DNA from: Candidatus Bathyarchaeota archaeon
GTDB taxonomy: Archaea > Thermoproteota > Bathyarchaeia > 40CM-2-53-6
NCBI GenBank assembly: GCA_005888745.1
Contig: VBBS01000030.1
Span: forward strand, 1 to 64,000
DNA: 64,000 nucleotides
Direction: 5' to 3'
Shown: positions 26,298 to 34,507 of the stretch, piece after piece
Position numbering within the stretch: position 1 is the first letter of the stretch
Layout of the letters: each line of letters begins with the position of its first letter
Notes under the pieces: generated by a model
Told to the model about the DNA's origin: nothing
Databases searched by the model: none
The model's input: only the letters and a program-made list of their open reading frames with translations
Position numbers and translations under genes: made by a program

Positions 26298-27238
26298 TTC
26301 TCGTCGTCGGCGGCCTGAACGGCTTCATAGGGTCGAACACAACAGAAGCCCTGGTTGAACATGGCCAGGACTGCGTGGTTACTAGGCACGAGAACACAGA
26401 GGTTCCTGGTTTCCTTCGGGATCACATTGATCATCGCCGTGTGATTGTTGAACCTGCCGACTCGACCTCACTTGCGGACTTACGAAAGATCGGCGGGAAG
26501 CACAAGATTGACGGCATCGTTAACGTCGCAGGAGGCTTCGCCTCAGGAGAGGGCCCGCTACGCGGTCTCCGGGGATACTTCGACATGCTCGACGCCACCT
26601 TCCGAGTGGCACATGACTGGAAGGTCAAACGGGTGACATTTTCCAGTACAGGCGGAATGTACCTCGGGCTTCAAGGAACAGTAGACGAGGAGGCTCCCAT
26701 TTCTCTCCCAAGCATGTTCCCCATTCTAGCATACCAGAAGATTGTCGAAGTGGCCGCAGACCAGTTCGCAAAGAAGACCGGCATCAACACCATATGCGCT
26801 CGACTAATGGGAATGTACGGCCCATTTGACGGAAATCAGCTCGGCCTCGAGGCACGACTAGTTCATGCGGCCGTAAGCGGGAAACCACCGAACCTTGAGA
26901 ACGTGTTTTTCGGTAACGCCGAAGATACGGGAGATCTATGCTATATCAAGGACTTGGCACGCGCCATCGCACTCGTTCATACCGCCGAGAAGTTGCAGTA
27001 TGACGTTTACAACATAGGCTCAGGCAAGCTCACTCCAAATAGGGAAGTGGTGGAAGCGGTCAAGAGAGCGGTCCCGAATTTCAAAGTAGAGCTTCCCCCA
27101 GGGCATTTTCCATTTCCACCCCTACCTCTCATGGAGACCAAACGGTTACAGGAGGACACCGGCTTCGTACCAAATTTCGACATTCAATCGGCCATTCGAC
27201 ATTATGTCGACTGGCTCAAAGCGGGCAACCCGAAGTAG
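26294..27238 (+). CDS. Extended SDR (NAD-dependent epimerase/dehydratase-like) with altered active site
   Basis: 314 residues. The NAD-binding GGLNGFIGSNT glycine motif is at residues 6-16, the FSSTGGMYL active-site serine strand is near 115-123, and a substrate-binding C-terminal half follows. In the expected catalytic YxxxK position the sequence is ILAYQKIVEV, where neither register gives Tyr and Lys four residues apart. The enzyme may be shifted by one residue or may not use the usual proton relay. It overlaps the quinone reductase gene by four bases, so the pair likely acts on one substrate path. Confidence 0.85.
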   Translation: MILVVGGLNGFIGSNTTEALVEHGQDCVVTRHENTEVPGFLRDHIDHRRVIVEPADSTSLADLRKIGGKHKIDGIVNVAGGFASGEGPLRGLRGYFDMLDATFRVAHDWKVKRVTFSSTGGMYLGLQGTVDEEAPISLPSMFPILAYQKIVEVAADQFAKKTGINTICARLMGMYGPFDGNQLGLEARLVHAAVSGKPPNLENVFFGNAEDTGDLCYIKDLARAIALVHTAEKLQYDVYNIGSGKLTPNREVVEAVKRAVPNFKVELPPGHFPFPPLPLMETKRLQEDTGFVPNFDIQSAIRHYVDWLKAGNPK

Positions 27239-27315
27239 TAGAGAGCACCCGAAAGACTAGTCGACCTTTTTTGTCAGCAAGAAAAGCTTAGTCACAAGAA
27301 CTTATACGGGTCAGG

Positions 27316-27783
27316 CTAGCCAAAACTGACCGCCATGGCCGTTAAGAACATGGCAAATGCGACCATCGCCGCCCAAGGTCTTACAGCGGCGAACCGCTCC
27401 CATCGGCTCACCATCGTTCGCCAGTTCTTGGGTGGCGCGCTGGGATCCCAGTCGAGGATGGCCGCATTGATAGCTGCTGTTCCGGGGATTGTGACCACAG
27501 CCCAGGTGAGCAATGCGAGGACGCCTACAGAACGGAAGACAAAGCCTGGGCCGAAACCATCGACGGCAGTTACCGCGGCCCCTAACAAGATCGTCTGCAC
27601 AAAGAAGGCGGGCACCAAGAACCGTAGACGGCGAATGAGTGCCTGACGCAAAAGGGTCTGCGGCCGCTCCTCAAGACCGGCGAGCGGTGTCCGCACCCCG
27701 TAGTAGATCACCAACTCCTCGCCCGCAAGGATACCCCCTAAGAACAAGTTAGCGAACCCGAGAACCTCGACAGCTGAATTCAT
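27316..27783 (-). CDS. DUF1772-like four-helix membrane protein
   Basis: 155 residues from ATG 27783, eight bases after the stop of the upstream gene, with GGAGGG about ten bases before it. A TTG at 27804 would overlap that gene. Four hydrophobic helices are seen, with the helix-1 segment LFLGGILAGEELVIYY and PPKNWRTMVSRWERF before helix 4, as in DUF1772 (anthrone-oxygenase-like) proteins. Members bind small aromatic or other substrates; the role here is unknown. It probably forms an operon with the MBL-like gene upstream. Confidence 0.7.
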   Translation of the reverse strand: MNSAVEVLGFANLFLGGILAGEELVIYYGVRTPLAGLEERPQTLLRQALIRRLRFLVPAFFVQTILLGAAVTAVDGFGPGFVFRSVGVLALLTWAVVTIPGTAAINAAILDWDPSAPPKNWRTMVSRWERFAAVRPWAAMVAFAMFLTAMAVSFG

Positions 27784-27791
27784 TCGGTCCG

Positions 27792-28439
27792 CTAGCCCTC
27801 CCAAGGTGGGAGTTCCAATGCGCGCTCATAGGCCGCGCGGCTATGCACTGGTTCATGGTCGGCATGCGAAATAATGACCTGCTCAAACGGAAGCTTCAGC
27901 AGCTCTCGTAGCGCTGGCAACGCTCGCTTCTCATGCCACGGCGAACCCCAGACCCGAAGTTCACCAGCCCGTTCCGTTAGTGCGTCTCCAAAGACTATCA
28001 CCCGCTGCTCAGGGAGCCAGAGAGGCGTCTCGAGACGCCCTCTCCCGTCGTAAAGCGCAACAAAGCCTCCCGGAAGAACTCGGTCCGGTTCGATAATCTC
28101 CAGCGCAGTCTTGGGGACGTCATCAGGCCAGAAAAGCCTCGGGCCGAAGGGACGAACCCTGTAGAGGCGGACAAACTCTTCAATGTCCCGGACATGATCA
28201 GGGATGAGGACCACAGCCATTGTCGGCGGTCGGTTGCCTAGACGCTTCCACAATTCCTCGGCGCCCGTCTTCGGGACGAGTGGGTCCATCACGAGCCTCT
28301 CACCTCTCGATTCGACATAGGTCGATGTCACAATCGGTTGCCAGTCGTCGCCAGGCTTCCAGTGATGATGTTCCGCACGCCAGATCCATAGGCCGGGTGC
28401 CACATCGTGGATCTCGACCTTACTGGTTATGGACTGCAT
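27792..28439 (-). CDS. Metallo-beta-lactamase-like protein with degenerate zinc site
   Basis: 215 residues with MBL-fold spacing. The usual HxHxDH loop is replaced by IPDHVRD (residues ~80-86). The later ligands look kept: GDALTERAGELRVWG around 151-165 and ISHADHEPVH near 191-200. Loss of most of the first-site ligands suggests one metal or a non-hydrolytic role. Starting at ATG 28439, it is followed eight bases later by the DUF1772-like gene. Homology to active MBL hydrolases is inferred from pattern. Confidence 0.7.
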   Translation of the reverse strand: MQSITSKVEIHDVAPGLWIWRAEHHHWKPGDDWQPIVTSTYVESRGERLVMDPLVPKTGAEELWKRLGNRPPTMAVVLIPDHVRDIEEFVRLYRVRPFGPRLFWPDDVPKTALEIIEPDRVLPGGFVALYDGRGRLETPLWLPEQRVIVFGDALTERAGELRVWGSPWHEKRALPALRELLKLPFEQVIISHADHEPVHSRAAYERALELPPWEG

Positions 28440-28513
28440 AATACATCCCCTAGGTCGTTCGTTGAGTTAAGAATTACTGAAAGTATGACCTTCCTGGTTT
28501 GTCGATTAGGGAC

Positions 28514-28918
28514 CTACGAGCTGTGGGCGGCTCGTCCCTTGCCGAAGAAACTCTTAGGGCCGGCCCGAGTCAAGTACAGCGGGATGACTATTCCAGCCAC
28601 CATTCTGATGACGCCGCCTATCCCTCCGACAGTACCCCCGTACAATATCTCCAGGATTCCGAGCAGGATCGAGACAATGTAGATCACGATTCCTCCCATC
28701 CAGGCCCAGCGAGTTCCAGTGTAGAACCCGACGCCCAGTGATAAGCCCAGGATGCCGAAGAACACTACTACTATTGCCAGCCAGGTGGGACCCGTGGCGT
28801 TGCCGGAAAAGATGGATGCAGCCCCGAACAATGACAGCAAGCCTCCAGCAGCAGCAACTAGCGCGATTATTCTGACTCCAACTGGCCTCTTCGGTTTCGA
28901 TTGAGACTGCATATCCAT
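28514..28918 (-). CDS. Hypothetical four-helix membrane protein
   Basis: 134 residues from ATG 28918. Upstream in-frame codons read like non-coding sequence. A short basic N-terminus (SKPKRPVGVR) precedes four hydrophobic segments, and a KSFFGKGRA tail ends the protein. The helix pattern and GTRWAWMGGIVIYIVSILLG segment are common in archaeal small membrane proteins without known function. No partner gene is evident. Confidence 0.75.
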   Translation of the reverse strand: MDMQSQSKPKRPVGVRIIALVAAAGGLLSLFGAASIFSGNATGPTWLAIVVVFFGILGLSLGVGFYTGTRWAWMGGIVIYIVSILLGILEILYGGTVGGIGGVIRMVAGIVIPLYLTRAGPKSFFGKGRAAHSS

Positions 28919-28976
28919 TTCGAGGGTCCCTAAAGTTGGTGCAATAAGAAGTATTCTCGTGTCGGATTTGTACGCT

Positions 28977-29417
28977 TTATTTCGCACGGGCCGCGGCCGC
29001 TTTGGCGGCGAGTGCCGTGAACTCCTGACGACCAAAGGCTGTACCTGAGAGCCCCCAACCGCCCTCTGCCGCCTCAGTAAGTATCACCCGGGTTCGACTT
29101 GCCTGTGTGGGGTCGCGTGAGATCTTGGTGATGATCTCGGTTATTTCTCTAACGAGTTGCTTCTGGCCTTCGCGGGTTAATGCCGCTGGAGGCGTGATGA
29201 CCTGAACGCGTACGGTGCGGGCGGAATCGGTGGCTGCGGTGTGAATCGCGTGCTGGTCCATTCGATGGATGAAAGCCGCAGTGTTGTTGAGGTGGAAGGG
29301 AGCCGGGGTTGCGACACCCTCAGCTTAGAGAACAGCCATGGTGAGCTCCTTGCCAAGCCGACCGTCGGTGCCGGCCGGGAAAAGGTCTGCTGGTGCATAA
29401 ACGTCAATCATAGGCAT
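28977..29417 (-). pseudogene. Tautomerase-family protein interrupted by an in-frame TAA
   Basis: One continuous minus-strand frame from ATG 29417 to the stop at 28977 gives ~146 codons resembling 4-oxalocrotonate tautomerase-like proteins: PMIDVYAPADLFPAG at the start, the second-strand TVRVQVITPPAALT, helix LVREITEIITKI, and TRVILTEAAEGGWGLSG near the end. Codon 31 is TAA (29327-29325). The part after the stop has an internal ATG at 29261 and could make a 94-residue fragment lacking the first half. Either a nonsense mutation or a read error. Confidence 0.65.
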
Positions 29418-29590
29418 GGTAAAGCGGCCAAAGTTAGGACAAGGCTGGATATATACATCAATCGGCGCAAGACAAACTAGCTCCCGAGGCTGACGGAAGC
29501 GGAAAGTGTTTCAAGCGGGTTCTTGGCGGTGCGCGGTCTAATTGGTTTCCCGAGGGGCCAGTGATAGGATTAGAGAAGGGATAGGAATCA

Positions 29591-29598
29591 TTTAATAG
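29591..29598 (+). promoter_or_regulatory. TATA box of the vapBC operon
   Basis: TTTAATAG, centred 28-29 bases before ATG 29623. The position supports a leaderless transcript from that ATG rather than from the ATG at 29611. Confidence 0.45.
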
Positions 29599-29622
29599 TA
29601 GGAATTCGAAATGTGTCCTATC

Positions 29623-29844
29623 ATGACTCAGGAGGTCGTGGTTACGAGACGAGGGCAGACTACAATACCGCAAGAGATTCGGAAGAAACTGGACATCCGC
29701 GAGGGAACGAGGCTAACGGTAGAGACTGAGGGAGGAAGGATAGTCTTCAGCAAAGTGCCGTCGATTTTTGACCTTGCTGGAAAGAGCAGGATGACCAAGG
29801 GTGAGGCGTTCCGGCTTCTTGACAAGATGCGGGAAGAAAGCTAG
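29623..29844 (+). CDS. vapB: VapB-type AbrB/SpoVT antitoxin
   Basis: 73 residues with the AbrB swapped-hairpin beta-barrel: EVVVTRRGQTTIPQEIRKKLDI followed by GTRLTVETEGGRIVFSK. A C-terminal ~25-residue tail (GKSRMTKGEAFRLLDKM) would wrap the toxin. It binds operator DNA and neutralises VapC. The downstream toxin gene starts at the last base of this stop codon, a one-base overlap typical of these operons. ATG 29623 is favoured by the TATA spacing. Confidence 0.9.
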   Translation: MTQEVVVTRRGQTTIPQEIRKKLDIREGTRLTVETEGGRIVFSKVPSIFDLAGKSRMTKGEAFRLLDKMREES

Positions 29845-30212
29845 TGCTCTTCGACACTCGTTATTTCTGGGCCGTATTCACCTCGAAGAACCCTGAATTC
29901 TCTCAGAAACTGAGAAGTATCTTCGACAGTTCCAAGACCGCATTCGCTTCTTCGATAAGCTTGTACGAGGTCTACAAGCTCTCGATCAGCCACGAAGACC
30001 GCACCGTTGCGGACCTCCGCGTTAACTCGATCAAGAAAGAGTTCACGATAATAGACGTTGATCCAGAGATCGCGGAGGAAGCGGCGAGAATAAGCCACCG
30101 TGCTAAGGTCCCCATGGCCGACGCGCTAATAATGGCGACCGCGAGAAAACTTCGGATCCCCTGCGCCACCGACGATCCTCACTTCACCGAAGTAAAGCGA
30201 ATCTGGGTCTAG
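29844..30212 (+). CDS. vapC: VapC-type PIN-domain ribonuclease toxin
   Basis: 122 residues with the PIN acidic quartet: Asp in MLFDTRYFW (residue 4), Glu in SLYEVYKLSIS (~42), Asp in KVPMADALIMATA (~92) and Asp in ATDDPHF (~110). PIN toxins cut tRNA or rRNA when freed from the antitoxin. GTG at 29844 overlaps the antitoxin stop. All catalytic residues are present, so the toxin should be active. Confidence 0.92.
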   Translation: MLFDTRYFWAVFTSKNPEFSQKLRSIFDSSKTAFASSISLYEVYKLSISHEDRTVADLRVNSIKKEFTIIDVDPEIAEEAARISHRAKVPMADALIMATARKLRIPCATDDPHFTEVKRIWV

Positions 30213-30400
30213 GAGACTCCCGACCATATGGAAGATCGCCATGTTGACCCACAGAGGTTGCAGTTGTGGAAGCCATCAACCGTAAAGCATCGGGCCATCT
30301 GCCCGCACACCGGGCAACGGTGAATGGGATCGTACGCAAGATCTCCAACTTGCCCCGATGATCCCAGTTTCATCGAATCCTTCTCTGCTGTGGATTGCAT
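30209..30400 (-). CDS. Small zinc-ribbon protein
   Basis: 63 residues with two CxxC knuckles, CPVCGQMARCF and NLCGSTW, forming one zinc ribbon after a ~28-residue leader. Such proteins are often nucleic-acid-binding accessory factors. It overlaps the 3' end of the convergent vapC gene by four bases. The gene upstream on the same strand ends 13 bases before this start, so they may be co-transcribed. Confidence 0.6.
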   Translation of the reverse strand: MQSTAEKDSMKLGSSGQVGDLAYDPIHRCPVCGQMARCFTVDGFHNCNLCGSTWRSSIWSGVS

Positions 30401-30413
30401 TTTGATGTGCCTC

Positions 30414-30650
30414 TCACCTGATCTGGTTCTTCAAGCTATACAGGTAGGCCTGGTTCCGCTTACGCTCGATCTCTGCAAGCACCCTCACGCCTAGGGGGCT
30501 TCTGACCCAGAGGACTGTGGGCTGGACCCTTGGAGAATTTACCATGCTATCGCCGCCTCTTTCCACCGCTCCGCTTGTATGGGGTGTAAACGCTTGGAAG
30601 AAATTGTGAATGCTCTGTGCGATTCTCATCCAATCTTCTCGAACTGCCAT
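30414..30650 (-). CDS. Hypothetical small basic protein
   Basis: 78 residues from ATG 30650: REDWMRIAQSIHNFFQAFT, a Gly/Ser-rich middle, and a helical C-terminus (VRVLAEIERKRNQAYLYSLK). No family is recognised. It is followed after 13 bases by the zinc-ribbon gene and faces the Bat-type regulator gene across a ~100-base divergent region. Confidence 0.5.
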   Translation of the reverse strand: MAVREDWMRIAQSIHNFFQAFTPHTSGAVERGGDSMVNSPRVQPTVLWVRSPLGVRVLAEIERKRNQAYLYSLKNQIR

Positions 30651-30809
30651 CTTTTTTTCATCTGACGATGAGAACGTTGTTCTGCCGGATTATGTTTGAG
30701 CCGTCCTGCGCTGGTAGTTGATTCACCGTTGTCCGACTGCTATTAGTTGCTGGCGCACGCCGGCACTTTTGTTATATGCCCGGGATGGCTATCGGGTCTC
30801 GTTCAGAAC

Positions 30810-31628
30810 TTGTTTGAGCTGTTCTTTCGGTTTCAGCCGACGACGGGGCATGAGGATCACTACAACCAGTTGACCACGAAATTTCCAACAGCGAGGTTCT
30901 CTTTGTGGTGTAATGGAAGCACGGACGTTCTTGAAATAGAAGCCGCTGGGTTCGCTTCGCTCGAGGAACTTCAAAACGAGATAACCAAGACCACAAAGGC
31001 ACACCTCGATGGGAAGATCATCTCAAAAACATACTACCAGGACAAGTTCCAGCTAGTGGCCCGAACATGTTGTTGCGGCTCGGACCACAAGGGGACCCCT
31101 ATCAGTCCAATAATCGAGCGACACAACTTCATGCCCATACCTCCCCTAGTCTTGGCAGGAGGATGGGAATACCATCGTCTGGTGGGTTATGACGATCATG
31201 ATCTCAGGGGATTGCTCAGAGGATTGGACAAGATCGGCGCAACAGAGGTTTTACACAAAAAGTCAGTCTCGGTAGGCGTCACCGACGATACATTTCTCCT
31301 GTCACTGAGCAGCTTGTTCGGCCAGCTGACCGAGAAACAATTGAAAGCGTTGCTATCCGCGGTGGAAGGGGGATATTATGAGATTCCGAAACGGATAACA
31401 GCGGACGATCTGGCTCGGAAGCAAGGGCAGCCTAGGAGTACTCTGGAGGAGCATATTCGGAAGGCTGAGAGCAAGGTTATCTTGGCTATGGCGCCCTACA
31501 TGATGATGTATGCAAGGGTCCCCGAGAATCCCTTCATGAACAAGACCAAAGCCGCAGGCGCCACCGTCGGCGCAAGAATCATGAAACAGGTAGCCATGCA
31601 ACTAGCCGCGAAAAGCCGAAACGCATAG
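30810..31628 (+). CDS. Bat-type HTH-10 transcriptional regulator
   Basis: The C-terminal ~60 residues (LTEKQLKALLSAVEGGYYEIPKRITADDLA...) match HTH_10 of the archaeal bacterio-opsin activator family, an HTH with the LTxxQxxAL...GYYxxPR pattern. The ~190-residue N-terminal part, with FSLWCNGSTDVLEIEA and ARTCCCGSDHKG, is an unassigned sensor; its CCC cluster could bind metal. A TATA-like GTTATATG at ~30772 suggests initiation at TTG 30810 rather than at the TTG at 30747 upstream of it. Targets unknown. Confidence 0.85.
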   Translation: MFELFFRFQPTTGHEDHYNQLTTKFPTARFSLWCNGSTDVLEIEAAGFASLEELQNEITKTTKAHLDGKIISKTYYQDKFQLVARTCCCGSDHKGTPISPIIERHNFMPIPPLVLAGGWEYHRLVGYDDHDLRGLLRGLDKIGATEVLHKKSVSVGVTDDTFLLSLSSLFGQLTEKQLKALLSAVEGGYYEIPKRITADDLARKQGQPRSTLEEHIRKAESKVILAMAPYMMMYARVPENPFMNKTKAAGATVGARIMKQVAMQLAAKSRNA

Positions 31629-31652
31629 CCCACTGTACATTTGTGCTGACTA

Positions 31653-31988
31653 TTATGGAGAAAGGCGCTGTTTTCGAAACGCAGTGATCTTTCGAGCATC
31701 ATTGTAAGCCAACGTGATCAATTCCTTTGCTGCCTCAACATCCCCATCAGATCGTACGTGGAAGGTAACCCATCCCGCTCGTGCCGGTGTGAACCGGTGA
31801 CGCTCAGCCTTGCCTTCACGCAGCACTCGTTCCTGGTCTTCCCGCGACAAATGAATATCCAAATATCTTGGACCATGGTTGTGCATGAACTGGCGACCGT
31901 TAACCTGATACTCAGTTCCGCCGAAACTATGTGGTGCCTCAACAACATCCGGCAATTGTAACAACCACTCTTTCAGTCCATTAGTCAC
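31653..31988 (-). CDS. Luciferase-like DUF5519 family protein
   Basis: 111 residues with the family spacing LPDVVEAPHSFGGTEYQV, then GRQFMHNHGPRYLDIHL, ARAGWVTFHV and LAYNDAR at the end. These are the H/GG/E and H-x-H positions of the DUF5519 family, named for weak luciferase-like similarity. Biochemical role unknown; no signal peptide. It is encoded alone, convergent with the Bat-type regulator. Confidence 0.65.
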   Translation of the reverse strand: MTNGLKEWLLQLPDVVEAPHSFGGTEYQVNGRQFMHNHGPRYLDIHLSREDQERVLREGKAERHRFTPARAGWVTFHVRSDGDVEAAKELITLAYNDARKITAFRKQRLSP

Positions 31989-32140
31989 GGTCTCAATCGC
32001 TTCCCGAAAGTACTGGTGGTTGAATTATCATAAAAGGACTGGATCCTAATCTGCTTCGTCACAGGAAAAAGTGGGCACAGGAGAAGAATGTCGAAATCAA
32101 AGGGCGACTCCGGTCCGGACCCGGTCTTTGCCTTTGATTC

Positions 32141-33001
32141 CTACCCGCGATAAGAAGCGAGTTCGGAGTTCCGTTCTACTAGCCTATTTGCTTCCGCAAG
32201 TGTCGGTGCGCCTTCGAGAAGATTTCCATAGGTCCCACTTTCGCGAAGCTCCTGAGCGATCCTCTTGACTAAGCCGAGAGTTGCTCGTGCGGGTCCGCTT
32301 CCCACACTGACGCGCCGGACCCCCAGACGTTTGAGTTCGGCGACTGGAGGCACGTCCTTGGCTGCTAGGATGTTGACGGGGCCGCTGACTTGTTTGACGA
32401 TTTCAGAGATTGTTTGCGGATCGATTGCCCCCACCGGGAAGAAACAATCCGCGCCCGCTTTCCTGTACTCTTTTCCACGGGCTATTGCATCCTTCAATCT
32501 GTTTGAACTATCTCCCTTGCCGAGGACGAGGACGTCCGTCCTAGCGTTTACCACGAGGGGAACCTCCAGGGAGCTCGCAACCTTCCCGATCATCCTAATC
32601 TTCTGTATCTGCGTTTCCACATCGTACAAGGGATTCTCAGGCCTCTTCGTTGAATCTTCTAAGTTAAGGCCGACTGCTCCGGCGGATATCACTCTCATGG
32701 CTGTCTTGGCAACGTCAGCCACGCTTTCTCCGTAGCCAGCTTCCACGTCAGCGGTCACCGGAATGGAAACTGACCGAGCGATTCTCGCTACCACTTGCAT
32801 CATTTCATCTCGGCTTATTTTTTGACCATCCGGATATCCGAGAGATAGAGCTATGCCCGCGCTGGTTGTCCCTATCGCAGGGAAGCCTGCCTGCTCAAAG
32901 ATCCGGGCGCTCGGGACATCCCAAGCATTCGCCAAGACAAGCATGTCCCCTGACAGATGCATTCCACGGAATTTCAAGGCCTTCTCCCTCTGAGACTTCA
33001 A
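32141..33001 (-). CDS. Isocitrate lyase / PEP mutase family enzyme
   Basis: 286 residues with the TIM-barrel signatures of the ICL/PEPM superfamily: ANAWDVPSARIFEQAGFPAIGT, TADVEAGYG (the Mg2+-binding Asp pair), VGLNLEDSTKRPENPLYD and VVNARTDVLVLG. The catalytic Cys loop of true isocitrate lyases (KKCGH) is not present, pointing to a carboxyvinyl-carboxyphosphonate or 2-methylisocitrate-lyase-like C-C or P-C lyase of unknown substrate. The start is TTG at 33001. The gene stands alone. Confidence 0.9.
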   Translation of the reverse strand: MKSQREKALKFRGMHLSGDMLVLANAWDVPSARIFEQAGFPAIGTTSAGIALSLGYPDGQKISRDEMMQVVARIARSVSIPVTADVEAGYGESVADVAKTAMRVISAGAVGLNLEDSTKRPENPLYDVETQIQKIRMIGKVASSLEVPLVVNARTDVLVLGKGDSSNRLKDAIARGKEYRKAGADCFFPVGAIDPQTISEIVKQVSGPVNILAAKDVPPVAELKRLGVRRVSVGSGPARATLGLVKRIAQELRESGTYGNLLEGAPTLAEANRLVERNSELASYRG

Positions 33002-33196
33002 CTAGGTGCCTCCTGACCCAAAACGTTCGCTGGTCCCAAAAAATATCCCTTCATCCTATGTTGACCAGAACTGTTGAGGCCGGCAGAACAGGCCTATTAG
33101 AGGATTCGCTGCGAAAGGGGTCTTTGGGCTCTTGCATCGTGCGCATTGTGTAGGCATCTATTTTAGCAACGTAGGCACGTTGTCCTATCAGAGAGT

Positions 33197-33484
33197 ATGG
33201 GAAAGAAGGAAGCTCCGAAGGAGCCGAAAAAGCAGAGCGAGGTTACGAAGGCCGCGAAGGGATTCTTCTATGGTATGGCTCTGCACGGAATGGTGACCTA
33301 CGCGTTGAGGCTGAGAATGCATATGGAGAACTTGTTCATGCTTATCACCATGGGCGACATGCTTGGGATACCAGTCCTGCCGCCCTACTACAGTCTCAGG
33401 CTCCTTCCCTACGCGGTCCCGTCTTTGAAGACGTGGAAACAGACACTGCTGAGAGATCGCGACATTACCGACTCATTGTACTAG
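33197..33484 (+). CDS. Conserved-looking small protein ahead of the ArsA pair
   Basis: 95 residues: a basic, Lys-rich start (GKKEAPKEPKKQSE), a hydrophobic, Met-rich centre (GMVTYALRLRMHMENLFMLIT) that may form one membrane-associated helix, then LGIPVLPPYYSLRLLPYAVP. It lies 18 bases before the first ArsA-type ATPase and so is likely co-transcribed. A role as membrane receptor or adaptor for the ATPases is an inference. ATG at 33197 follows TATCAGAGAGT. Confidence 0.6.
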   Translation: MGKKEAPKEPKKQSEVTKAAKGFFYGMALHGMVTYALRLRMHMENLFMLITMGDMLGIPVLPPYYSLRLLPYAVPSLKTWKQTLLRDRDITDSLY

Positions 33485-33502
33485 GGGGCGTCGAAGGCGG
33501 CC

Positions 33503-34501
33503 GTGAGCGCTGCGGTCAAAGCAGGCATGGCCGATTACTTTGCAAGTAATTCTGATGTCAAGTACATCCTCTTCGGCGGTAAGGGCGGACTCGGCAAGAC
33601 AACTCTCTCAGCGGCGACTGCCTATTGGCTAGCGAGTAGAGGAAAGAGGGTCTGCGTCTTTTCAACTGATCCCCAAGCCAGTCTCTCTGATATTTTCGAG
33701 AGAAAGATCTTCGGCCAGGGAGAAGTCGAGCTCGCTGCGAACCTCTATGCTGTTGAGATTGACGCCGATCGACGGATCGCAGAGTATCAGGAGGAGATTA
33801 GGAAGAAGATCAAGGACATGTACAAGATGGAGACGATTCCAGAGGAAGTGGAAGACTACATCAACTCCTCGGCCGCGGAGCCGGCCATGGCTGAATCAGC
33901 CACGTTCGATGCCATGGTTGAACTGATGACCGCAGGCAAGTTCGAATATTACGTGTTTGACATGATGCCCCACGGACACGCGATAAGATTCCTAGGTATG
34001 GCCGACATTCTGGACCAGTGGGTCGAGAAGATTGTCACCGTGAGGAAAAAAGCCGGGGAGTATGGGGAGGCAGCGACTGTGATTGGTAGCAAGGGAAGCC
34101 TCGCCCAGGAAGATCTTGTCCTGAAAGAGCTTGAGTACATCAGAGGACGTCTAGACTTTGTCAGCACCATGGTCCGCGATCGAAAACATACCGCGTTCTT
34201 CTACGTGCTCATTCCGGAACTGATGCCCATCCTCGACACACGAAAAGCACTGGAGATGTTCCGCGAGTTCAACGTGACTGTGAGCGGAGTCGTAATGAAC
34301 CAGGTATACCCCAGAGAGTTGAAGGACCAGCCGGATGTTCCAGTATTCCTGAAGAACAAGATATCCTCCCAGCAAGAATACGTACAACAAATCCAGAGCG
34401 AGTTCGGGAGCCTCATCAGAGGAATTGTGCCGATGCTTGACCGAGAACCGAAAGGTCTGAAGATGATATCGAAGGTAGCAGACATACTCTACGGATCATA
34501 A
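33503..34501 (+). CDS. ArsA/Get3-family ATPase, paralogue 1
   Basis: 332 residues with the deviant Walker A GGKGGLGKTTLSAA at about 24-37 and the switch segment FDMMPHGHAIR near residue 152. The usual DTAPTGH consensus is changed to DMMPHGH. This family comprises ArsA arsenite-pump ATPases and Get3/TRC40 tail-anchored-protein targeting factors; archaeal members are mostly Get3-like. It begins at GTG 33503, in tandem with a second paralogue (6-base gap) and a small upstream partner. A heterodimer is plausible. Confidence 0.92.
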   Translation: MSAAVKAGMADYFASNSDVKYILFGGKGGLGKTTLSAATAYWLASRGKRVCVFSTDPQASLSDIFERKIFGQGEVELAANLYAVEIDADRRIAEYQEEIRKKIKDMYKMETIPEEVEDYINSSAAEPAMAESATFDAMVELMTAGKFEYYVFDMMPHGHAIRFLGMADILDQWVEKIVTVRKKAGEYGEAATVIGSKGSLAQEDLVLKELEYIRGRLDFVSTMVRDRKHTAFFYVLIPELMPILDTRKALEMFREFNVTVSGVVMNQVYPRELKDQPDVPVFLKNKISSQQEYVQQIQSEFGSLIRGIVPMLDREPKGLKMISKVADILYGS

Positions 34502-34507
34502 CCGGCC

